Below, piece by piece: positions 23,474-32,906 of a stretch of 64,000 bases of DNA (position 1 is its first letter; each line of letters begins with the position of its first letter). Origin of the DNA: Stropharia rugosoannulata (Eukaryota; Basidiomycota; Agaricomycetes; Agaricales; Strophariaceae); contig JANCIK010000001.1 of the NCBI GenBank assembly GCA_028532985.1, forward strand, positions 4,092,001 through 4,156,000, written 5' to 3'. A program made the translations under genes and the position numbers. Under the pieces are notes generated by a model. That model was given only the letters and a program-made list of their open reading frames with translations, searched no databases and had not been told where the DNA came from.

Positions 23474-26400
23474 ATGAAAGTATGTACTACACCAAATTTT
23501 CACCTATGATAATTTACCGAAGTCAATAGAGCTTTGCAAGGCATATTCTCAAGTACTTCCTACCTGAATTGGACGAAAAATCGGAGTTAGTTACTCATTA
23601 TGACGCCAACAGTAAGAAAATTTCTTATAATACTTGAATATACATAATAACCCACCTTTATAGAGAATGTTATTGGTTATACCGAAGCTAGAGCAGGGTT
23701 AATTCGCCAAAACTCAAAGGCATGGATCCAGAGTGCGCAAGAACGGCGAAAATCTATATCAGTACCCAGCTCCCACTTAGCGGCTCCGAATGTATCGCAT
23801 CATCAGACACAGCCTCTACCAAAAACCACATTAGCCAAATGGGATGGATGGCCGGATGGGTGCTTCGAGGCTGATTTCACGTGGGAGGAGTTTGAAGAAA
23901 CCGACAGGCTACGCTGTCATTGGACAATGCGAACAAATGGAGGCTATCGGAATGGAAGCATCAACGCAGAGACATGGGCAGATGCTAAGAAGTCTTTGCG
24001 GAGATGCTTAGGAGTCCTGGATTGCTTGAATCCAGAATGCAAAATAGTTCATCGGACACCCACAACACCTGCCGCATATGCAAAAGCTATTGAAAAGGAG
24101 TGTCGCTGTGGGGCAGAGTTGACTCAGGTTGACTGTGCTGTTACCGCCACTCTACTTACCTGCAAGAAAGGTGTCCGCTACATAAATGAAGGTTTTCACA
24201 CACACCCACGGCCGTCAATTCTTCTCCACCTTCTGCCTGACGAACAACGTCGCTTCACCAATGTCGTAATGCAGCATCCAAAGTCAAAAGCCCTTGAATT
24301 GCTTGTCGGTCCAGCCGAAATGGGGGGCCCGGGAGAATCTGTTGCAAATATATCGCCCATGTTATGCAATGCGGATCGGATTAAAAAAGAGAGGGACAAG
24401 ATTAAGAAGACCATTGGAATGAGTGGAGGAGATAGCTTTATTGAAGCATTTGCTGAGTTTGACCGCCAGCATCCGGGTTTCAAAATTTTTTCCACAATTG
24501 GTGACGTCACAGTGATTAGCTTGCAGTCTCCGCTAATGCGACAGCAGCTTCTAAAGGAACAGCTTCTTGAAGGAAATATCAATGGCATGGTCAACGATGC
24601 AGCACACGGCTGGTGGCAGCATCAAGGTGCTCTTCTCATGGTCACATCTACGTACTGCCTTGCACTCAATTGCTGGATCCCTGGGGTTGTATCTTATACT
24701 AACGGTGCCAGCTCAGAACATTTCAAGTACCACTTTCTTGCCGTTTTAAGGAGCATTGCTGATGAGGCCAAATGTCGGAATATTGAGGTTACTGACCGCT
24801 TGTTTGCTGGAGTGAGTCCTGATCATTAAACTATTGTATATACATATATTAACACCCTAAAACTACGCATAGATGATGGACTTTAGCGAAGCTGAACGTG
24901 TGGGATTTACTGCAGCCTTCGTTGAATTCTGGATGTGCCAGCCAGATAACACACGTACTGAGGAAGAACTCAAAGAAGCAGCAGGAAAACTATTGAAAGG
25001 TTGCCGTGAACACTTTCGAGCTGGAGTCACACGTGTGAGTCGGATTAGCGCAGCAGTTCCACCCGAGATGGCGTCGTCGTTCACGGCTCAGGCACTAGCA
25101 CTGCTTGATGCTCCCAATAGTGAAGAGTTTGTTGAAAGAGCTCGTTTAATTATTGACGAGTACCCCGACCTGAAATCTTGGATGAAATGGTGGACGCGAC
25201 CGGTTCATGCCGCAATGTTATTCTCGTCAGAACGCCAGATGGATATTGAAATTTGGGACAGCCTTCCGGACACAAACAACGCGGAAGAAGCAATGCACTG
25301 GAAACTTTATAGTGCTTGTGGTCGCAACCATTCATTTCTCGGAGGTATGGCTGCATTATGGAAGGTGGCGGAGTACTACGCAAGACTATATTCAGCTGTT
25401 GAAGGTAAGTCATCAGTTAATACGTGGGTATAAAGTCTAATACTCGCCTTTATTTATAGTCGGAACACGGATACGGTATGGCGCTGCAGAAAGATGGAAA
25501 CAAACTGCGGACCTTATTGGTCGGACGAAGCCATCAAGGGCACACGATCCTGCCATTAATAAACGAAAGCGAAATGATGGACGTGCCCCAGATACAAGCA
25601 AAGAGTTACTGAGCCGTAAGCGCCGCAAATTGGCTAACAATGGACGCCCACCTGATACGAAGAAAGCACTTAAGTTAAACAAGAAACCCAGAAAGTCTCG
25701 TACCAAAAGGCAACCGGCAAAAACACCTAGTCCTTCACCAGTTCCTACATTAGCATCCTGCTCCAAGGACTCAACACCAGCACTAGCATCGACACCCGCC
25801 AGCATCCTACCCTCCAATAATTCACCCGACACATCCGTAGTGTATGGACCGCAAAGCTGGGTGGGATTAATACTTATGAATCACTTTGGGTTAGAAACTT
25901 CCTTTAACTTATTGATCACTCACTAATATGCTTATATTGACTAGGTGTACATTTCGGAGCTTGTTCGTCTGGATACTCGGCATGAGTGCTGTCACCGACT
26001 TGTTCAATACTTTCAAATCCTTACTTTCGACATTCATAAATGCACGGGGCCACTGGATGACGACAGTATACATGGCCGTCACGTCGAAATATCATCCGGG
26101 CCAATGAAGCGCAGGGTTATTCACGAGATTTCGGAGTATTCAGCAAGAAAATACAAGGGAAACGTTGAAGCGTACTTTCAGGATTTCTTCGCAATTGAGA
26201 GACGTGGGGCTGTCAAGGAGTACGGGTGCTGGCGTGTCTTCAATGGCGTATCATGGTGCTCTGGGACGCGTAGAGACACTGCCGATCTGGTGGTTTCTAT
26301 ACCAGTCATTTTAAGTGTGGAACTTGCACCTGAGGAAACTCTCGAAGACGGAACAGCATGGAGCATACCTTCTCACATCTATCCTACTTCAAGTCCTGAA

Positions 26401-28468
26401 TTACACCAGCTCGGACTTGTTTACGATCTTGTTGGATTCGGCGTTCTCACGGATCAAAACACACACTTTTTCGCGAAGTATGGCACTACTGGCGGCAATG
26501 ACCCAGGTACATATATCTACGATGGAATGAAGCACAACGGGCGGCCGACAAAGTTGGAGGTCAACAAACTCGATGCAAACATTCATCCGGACGACTCACT
26601 GCACTATATTATATATTATCTTCGTGGAGGATTGACGGCACAAGACCTATTTGTTACAGAACGGGCCAAAGAGCTAAGCGGGCGTTATCCACTGGAATAC
26701 AAAAACACAGACCTTTCATCGCCTATATCCATAGTCTACAATGATCCAAACTTCAAATTACTCGATCCAAAACACCGTTCATGGATGTTGAATCCGTACC
26801 GAGACACTACAAATGAATATATCTCTCTACATGCTCCTAACAAAATTAATCGGCCTCAAATTGTGATTGAATCCGAAGATGAAGAGAATAACGTACCTCC
26901 TCCTGATGAGCATCTGCCGACCCCGCCCAGCTCCCTGCCGGATTCCCTCTTCTCAATTAATTGCCGCTGCGGAGTATCAGGAGATGGTAACCTTTTATAT
27001 GACAGCGAAATGGTTGGTGAGGCGGTACAATGTGATGATTGCAAGGACTGGTCACACATAGCTTGTCAGCAAGAAGGACGAGCCAGTAATCTATCTGATA
27101 ACGATACCTTTATATGTGACTACTGTGACTTGCTTTCACATCCTGCATTCAATGATCCCCTTGTTAGCAAGAAAAGGTGCGCATATATCTGCTGTATATG
27201 ATTTTAGTACTCATTAAACTGTTCAGAAAGTACGAAACACATACACAACTGATGGATAAACCATTATCTGAACGCCTAATGTAAGCATTTTGATTAGATA
27301 TAATAGGAAAACTAATGTTAAAACATGGCCTTAGACGGGGCTGTGGTGCACTTGCGCGTTGGGGAGATTACTGGTACCCCGTACGCTTGATTCACAAGAA
27401 AAGCGGTGATGAGTGGCGAGTCAAATGGTGGTCAGGATGCAAGTTTGGTGTACCTGGAATATTAGCCGGTTCTGTAACGACTGTACTTCAGGCAGATGTC
27501 ATTGACTCGCTCTGGAGAATTCAAGGGGAGAGAAGAAAAATACAGGTAAGAATTCTGAACATAACACAAATTATAAAGGCGGTGGGCTTACTTTGATATG
27601 TACAGCTCGGTTTATGGACCCATGCTCATGAAATACCAACATTTGACGATGTCCTGTCTGATCCGTCGTTGATTCCCTATACAGAAGAAGTCAATAGTGC
27701 ACTGGAACCTGCAAAAGATATACTGTACAAACTTCTCACCAAACCGGAAAAAACAGGTCCTCGTAAAATTCCCGCAAAAAAATGGCTGCGAACACAGAAG
27801 AAATCACTGACATCGATTGTTCCATTTTCCGCCAGCATTTCTCTCCTCGAACGTGCCATGATTGCAAACTGGTTTGAAGTGAACATCTGCAAGAACGATG
27901 AGACCCTTCGACAATACTGGATAACACATTTACCCCTTGCTCACGCCATTACTATCTTCATTGCTCACAGGATGATTTTGAAGCTTCAGCCATCATCTAA
28001 GGGCTACAAAATCAGTGTTAATGACCTTCTGGGGAAAGCATGGGATGTACAAACCTCGGGTACCCTGAACGACCTCTTCCGAGAAGTTGATGTTGATAAA
28101 GAGTGCCTCGCGATCTTCGAAGAACTCCTTTTTGAACGCTCTGAAGCGGCTGGGGCTGCTGGAAACCGTCAATGGGGCCTTGACATTGGTGAGCACGAGG
28201 ACTTTTGGGATCCATACCATGGTTTGCCAGAGTATTGGAATCATGGGGATACAGTTGAGGACGAAGAGGAATTACAGGTGAGACTTTTTTTGCTGGGAAA
28301 AGCGGCTGGCCCGCGGCTCCCGGCTTTCTACTTTTCTCCGCGGACATGTACTGACAGGTCGCTTAGCCAGGACCAAATTTCGTCGGGTTTGAAGACACTC
28401 TCGTCCCAGTACATGTGCTCATTGAACAACAAATAAATGAGGAAGAAAGGCGACCCAAACAACAATAA
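23474..28468 (+). CDS. MULE transposase fused to GCM zinc finger, USP-like region, PHD finger and Tudor-like segment (1,479 aa)
   Basis: Ten exons keep phase: 23474-23479, 23530-23611, 23664-24811, 24873-25404, 25460-25860, 25945-27176, 27227-27280, 27335-27545, 27606-28277 and 28367-28468. A GCM-type finger spans residues 89-215 (SLRRCLGVLDC, CRCGAEL, HTHPRP). The DDE core has Asp near 341 (VNDAAHGWW), Asp near 415 (MMDFSEAERV), the MULE C-x2-H motif (GCREH, about 456) and Glu near 550 (NNAEEAMHW). A basic linker follows (RKRND, SRKRRKL). Residues about 770-930 resemble a ubiquitin-specific protease C-lobe, with VYDLVGFGVL, His at THFFAKY and Asp at YIYDGM. A C4HC3 PHD finger spans 1063-1118, then a Tudor/PWWP-like WGDYWYPVRLI. 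No USP catalytic Cys box is recognised. It should cut and paste the element; chromatin or ubiquitin roles are inference. The start is uncertain. Confidence 0.82.
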
Positions 28469-29042
28469 GACGACTAAAATCAAAGTAGAATACGATTACT
28501 ACAATTTACTTATACTCCATATCTATAATTATTACATATATTCAAATATGTACGTACTTTGAATACTAGACTTGTATTATCCTTTTTTTGCACACAAACT
28601 TGCAATTACAGGCCGATGCTTCGCACGGCAATACGAGTCCATCTTTCTTTCAATGTGACGCGGGAAGACACCTGGGAGCAAAAGAAATGCGCGAACAAAG
28701 GTGAACCAAAATAGGGCCACAACTTGGCCACAACTTCAAGTTGACGACAACAGTAGCAAAGACATGTGCAGAACATTGGAAGAACTAGGTGCGGCACAAG
28801 CCACCGTTGTCTGAGCTTTGGCAGTTTGTTGCCTGCAGAACGTTGACAAAGATTGATATAAATTTATGCCACGAGAGGTCAACGTTCAACGTTCAACGTC
28901 ACCAACCGTCATGCGTCACGAGCAGGTATGGACAAAAAGGGAAATTCGCGCGGTATTACTATTTTTTCACACGGGGAAAGGGTGGTTTAAAAGAACGATT
29001 CCTATAAATAGGACTCGTAATCAAATGTAGATACAAAAGGTG
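28469..29042. other. Right subterminal spacer of the MULE, 3' UTR
   Basis: AT-rich stretch after the transposase stop with no further gene. It leads directly into the right repeat array. Confidence 0.5.
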
Positions 29043-29196
29043 GATGCACGCAACTGCACGCAGGTGCACGCTGGGACACACAAATGTGCACGCAGACGCA
29101 CGCAGACGCACGCAGACGCACGCAGATGTGCACGCAGATGCACGCACATGCACTCAGATGCACGCACATGCACGCACATGCACGCAGCTGCACGCA
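29043..29196 (+). repeat. Right subterminal array of 10-bp TGCACGCA-based units
   Basis: About 15 units with the same core as the left array, including a run of four CGCACGCAGA units and two breaks (near 29070 and 29130). The last units form part of the right inverted repeat. Confidence 0.85.
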
Positions 29197-29211
29197 GAAA
29201 AACCTATGCCC
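29179..29211 (-). repeat. Right terminal inverted repeat of the MULE
   Basis: Reverse complement starts GGGCATAGGT and continues CTGCGTGCAGCTGCGTGCA, matching the left end at 30 of 33 positions. Confidence 0.85.
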
Positions 29212-29220
29212 GCTGACAGC
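29212..29220. repeat. Target-site duplication, right (GCTGACAGC)
   Basis: Identical to 22660-22668. Confidence 0.9.
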
Positions 29221-29969
29221 GATGCAATGGCACAGCTATTCACATGTAAAGCTCGACCGTCATTGCAATATAATATGCATCAACAGTACTTACTGTAAAA
29301 AATAAGCACAGTAATTGCGTATCCTAATGCCGCGATTCTGGATGGCATACATAAGCTCTCAGCACCGTGACGGCACAACCCTTTCAGGCAACAGTACCTA
29401 GAGACCACATATATTGCTGCAGATATCAATGAGCCTTTGCGCTCACTTCCAAATAGCAGTTTGTAGTCCTTGTGCCAGTTATCAAGTATGTCCCAAATGA
29501 GAACCTGAGCAAAGATGTAATTGATTTCTGTTTTAGTACGTTGAAAAATGATGAAGCGCACAGCAAGAGCCCCAACAGAAGCATAAATTGTGACCTGCAG
29601 GTCGTAGGTCAGTGCTTCTTTCTCTTCTTCAGTCATGCTAGAAATAATCTAGAAGTACTAAGTAGTGCCCGAGTAGTATAGCGAGGGAAGTTCTGAGCAT
29701 TTCTTATATCTCCTTACCGCAGTATTATTAGTGTGAGTCCCATCAGGTTTTTGTCCGTACTACTGATGATCACAAAGGTGATGGGCATATGAGCGTGAGA
29801 GATCCTTCAAGTGATGAGATGTTTTGTAGAGTTACCGTGGCTTGGGTTACGGACATGATCCAAATCCGACGATAAACTTATGGATTGTTAAATATTGGCA
29901 AAAAATTGCGCAGCATAGATATTCACAGCCATATCTTGTTCCTATATGGATATAGGCCAAAGTATATAA

Positions 29970-30290
29970 TTACAAATTCTACAACAGATTTGTGCCTGAC
30001 CCTTCTGAACCGCGCCAACCATAGCGCGTTCGGTCAATTTGTATATAGTAGGAGGGGGTCACTCAGATTATACCGCACTCCGGGAGTGCGTCATCTCCGT
30101 GGAATAGCATTTGCGTGACCTGATGCATGATGGTCGGTAACTTGTGATTGGGAGTGAAAAAGGCGGTGGAATTTACAGAGTCGATTCAAACTTTAGTGCG
30201 TTAATGCAGGCAAATTATTTAGGGAAGTGGTCAAGCTCGATGTGGCACTGAGACTGCCCTGTAGAAGCGCCGACAGATCTCGAGTGAGTT
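29970..30290 (+). pseudogene. Decayed 3' fragment of the lactonase gene
   Basis: Matches the last 300 bases of the intact lactonase gene at 36134-37292. Shared blocks include the GGAGTGCGTCATCT region, AAGGCGGTGG, TTTAGGGAAGTGGTCAAGCT and GAAGCGCCGACAG. The frame is broken by several indels and stops, and no 5' part is present. It lies between the split 7TM gene and the second F-box paralogue, upstream of the latter's 3' end. Confidence 0.75.
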
Positions 30291-30579
30291 GGTGTTTGCG
30301 GGTACCTACTCTTTCAATTACCCACGGTTTGGCAAGAACGTAGACAAGTGCTGTTGCGAACGTGAAACTGCACCCGAGTCGTATATCTATAACAGATGCG
30401 CGTGTACTATGGTAAGGCCAGCGTTATAAGAATATGCATCTTTGTCAAATCTTTGATCAGCATCAGTACGTGATATTTTCTGACGTGAAAATACCAAAAT
30501 GAATGCACAAAATTGCTGTGAACTTATGGAAATGAACAATAAATGAACAAGAGGTGTATCTTAAGTTCAGAGTATATAA

Positions 30580-32211
30580 CTACACCGTATGAGTCACGTA
30601 GTATGGAGTACGTTTGGCATATCGTACACCTCCACTGCCGCATATATATGTTTCTTTTCTTCCTGGCATATCTGGAAACCAGACAAGTTCCAGTCCACAT
30701 ATCATGTCTAGCAATGCACAGGCGTGGTCGATTACCCCCTGATCTGAGCCAGTAAGGTCAAGTCTTCGGATGGGAATAGTTCGATTTCTGTGCATAAGGA
30801 ATGGTATTGTGGTTGCAACTCTTCCATCGCCGTGCAGAATAAGCGTCTCCAGACATGGTAGCATATTTGAGTTTATAACAAGTCTTTCGATGTAAAGCAA
30901 GCAATGAATATTTATGGCGAGAGTAGTGACTGTGCTCATAGAATTAAGCAGGCCCAGAAGGCAGGATACATCTGGTAGGATTGAAAACTGCAAATCGTGG
31001 TAGAGGTCCAGCTGGCTGATATGACGTGGGTACGTCACCAACGAAAGATGAGTGAAGACACGTTCAAAAAGCCTGATCAAGAAAGGTTGATTTCCACGTT
31101 GTGGCACTTCCCAGTGTATTTCAACTGGATAAGGGGCCGACGAAGTGACTAGGATGCGTTTTGATGTTACCCTGATTCTCAACTCGGGCAACTCTTCATG
31201 TTTATGAGAGAACAGCAGGTCCAGATATCGACGCAGAACACGCAATGCACCATCTGCTTTATCAATAGCTATGTCCAATTGGAATGATTGCCAGTCCAAA
31301 CATTTCAAATTCATTAGTTGTAAGGCGCAGGCGCTATTAGGATTAATACGTCCAAGGAATGCTGGATATATCTCCAGACCACGAGACTTGATGTCGATGA
31401 ATATCAAATGTGGAAGTTGAGGGCGCAGACGCGTATCGCTGGTGCTCACTGTCTCTAGAGCCAGTGTAAGCCTCTCAAGCATAGGCATTTGCATACACAT
31501 GGTCAGCAGCTCGACATCCGTTGCATGTTCGCTCCATGTGGGCATGCATAAGGTTCGGAGATTGTGCAGCGGAGCAGTAATGGTAATGGGAAAGTCTTGA
31601 GAAGGCATTGATAAAGACAGTGATCGAAGTGCGGGCGCATCTTGATTGAAGGGGGAGATATTACTAAAAACTTCTTCTGGATCATCTCGGAATTGAATAT
31701 CGATTGAAAAATGCCGCATTGACTTTGTAGGGCGGGACAGAAGTTCTAGCATTTCTTCGATCCACTGAACTCCGTCAAATTCAGCCATTATTTGCACATA
31801 TACACTGACATCTCGAATCCTTTCCCAGTGTGTTCTGAGTAAGGTTAAGAAAGTCCATGATACGTCCGTAGGTCCCCATGCTGATATTAGATCGCCTGTG
31901 AGAGTCAAGGGGGACTTTTTGCTCCTGTATAGAACCGTCTCCAGCCATTCAATAGGTCTATGCTCTAATGCGCTGAGATCGATGCATTGAGCCCAAAGTA
32001 GAGGTGAATCGAGAAGGACATTGCGCCAATGTTGGCAGACATGTGTTCCGTATAACATCGCAGACAGCGAACGACTGCGGCGCGTTACAAGGCCATTGGA
32101 CATTTCATACGGCATGTTCCATGAGTATATCTCGCGAAGCATATCATAATTAATCCCCTGCCAGACGTGTGCGCGCTGATTGAACATGCGTGATGAGTCC
32201 TGAGGTTGCAT
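30580..32211 (-). CDS. F-box-like protein, paralogue 2 (543 aa)
   Basis: Uninterrupted 543-codon frame. Start region reads INYDMLREIYSWNMPYEM, then THVCQHWRNVLLDSPLLWAQC. The body has leucine-rich spacing and the end has VWFPDMPGRKETYICGSGG, shared with paralogues 1 and 3. It is most similar to the first copy near the C-terminus (both end YYVTHTV) and sits 0.7 kb from the third. The upstream 100 bp share the block CCTACGTATGT with the third copy, so promoter sequence was duplicated with the genes. Probable SCF substrate adaptor; substrate unknown. Confidence 0.85.
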   Translation of the reverse strand: MQPQDSSRMFNQRAHVWQGINYDMLREIYSWNMPYEMSNGLVTRRSRSLSAMLYGTHVCQHWRNVLLDSPLLWAQCIDLSALEHRPIEWLETVLYRSKKSPLTLTGDLISAWGPTDVSWTFLTLLRTHWERIRDVSVYVQIMAEFDGVQWIEEMLELLSRPTKSMRHFSIDIQFRDDPEEVFSNISPFNQDAPALRSLSLSMPSQDFPITITAPLHNLRTLCMPTWSEHATDVELLTMCMQMPMLERLTLALETVSTSDTRLRPQLPHLIFIDIKSRGLEIYPAFLGRINPNSACALQLMNLKCLDWQSFQLDIAIDKADGALRVLRRYLDLLFSHKHEELPELRIRVTSKRILVTSSAPYPVEIHWEVPQRGNQPFLIRLFERVFTHLSLVTYPRHISQLDLYHDLQFSILPDVSCLLGLLNSMSTVTTLAINIHCLLYIERLVINSNMLPCLETLILHGDGRVATTIPFLMHRNRTIPIRRLDLTGSDQGVIDHACALLDMICGLELVWFPDMPGRKETYICGSGGVRYAKRTPYYVTHTV

Positions 32212-32906
32212 TTGCGAGGGTTCCGGGTGGCACAGCGTGAAGTTTCAAGGCAAAAGTGAGGGTGCTAACGGCTTAGTTCAGGCCTACGTATGTCTGGAGT
32301 CGAGAAAAGTATGTGGGTATAGTGGACAAGGTAGGAGTGTCTCCGAAACGTTATGGGAGAGAGAACAGAACCGTCACTTGTCACGGCTTTGGTGTGCCGC
32401 CGCATGGCACATCTCGGTGTTTTCCGAGACTTACTCCATACGTACTCACGACAGTTAATTTGCGCTGTTGCGAGTGCGACTGTGCAGTTGCCAGGGCATT
32501 AATGGAAGCGTCGTTTAGTGCGTTAAAATTTCAAATAAAATTTCTCATACGCTCAAACATCTTCAACAATGCTGACAGATGCATTGTCTTCCCGCCGCTC
32601 TAGCGATTATAAATTCTGTTACGAGCTCAAGGGTTGGGAAAGTAAGAATGCGGCCCGGGCGTCCTCACACTGCTTTACCCTATTTTTGTAGAGTTAAAAG
32701 CGATGGTTGACGTTACTACGATAGCGCTAAATAGCATCATAGTAGGTGTGTACAATTTCGGAACGATTTTTGAAGTTAAATTTGACTAGTACGAATTGAG
32801 TACGAACGGCGTGGCAGGCCCAGGCAGGGCGGCACCATTAGCCAGTACAGCTTAAATGCCTCTATCTCTAATGACTATAAACTCTAAGTATCAAACATGT
32901 AGTATG
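32212..32906. other. Spacer between F-box paralogues 2 and 3
   Basis: The left part is the upstream region of paralogue 2, with the duplicated block CCTACGTATGT. I see no other gene. Confidence 0.45.

Larger units (their letters stand above)
22669..29211 (+). mobile_element. Complete autonomous-looking Mutator-like (MULE) DNA transposon, 6,543 bp
   Basis: Ends are GGGCA...TGCCC inverted repeats (33 bp, three mismatches) flanked by a perfect 9-bp duplication. Subterminal regions carry tandem 10-bp TGCACGCA-based units. The interior holds one long ten-exon transposase fusion gene on the plus strand with all frames open. The element lies in a coding exon of a minus-strand 7TM gene. Superfamily assignment rests on the transposase motifs (DDE, GCxxH, GCM-type finger) and on the 9-bp duplication. 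The TIRs are shorter than those of classic plant Mu elements, with the tandem arrays extending them functionally (inference). Full coding capacity, perfect duplication and unbroken host halves argue for a recent and possibly still active insertion. Confidence 0.9.
21880..29636 (-). pseudogene. DUF6533-type seven-TM protein gene split by a MULE transposon
   Basis: The 5' half lies at 29636-29221 and the 3' half at 22668-21880, both minus strand. The 5' half gives three small exons after short introns: an N-terminal helix (LQVTIYASVGALA), the family-typical VLIWDILDNWHKDYKLL, then IAALGYAITVLIFYT. The reading frame enters the 9-bp target site and continues in the 3' half as LLGRMANGWCPV and STAYLFFLRLCAVY. 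Further helices and one more intron follow, then the hallmark ALVNIMACRVYRHT and a Ser-rich tail. With one target copy kept and the element left out, all joins are in frame with no stop, so the gene was probably functional until a recent insertion. DUF6533 is a basidiomycete 7TM family of unknown ligand. Confidence 0.8.

Noticed and set aside
22660..29220. TIR starting at CTGACAGCGGG rather than GGGCA
   Set aside because: GCTGACAGC is the same direct sequence at both ends and fits a 9-bp duplication, so it is target, not element.
29002..29298. Similar open frames over the right repeat array
   Set aside because: Same repeat artefact.
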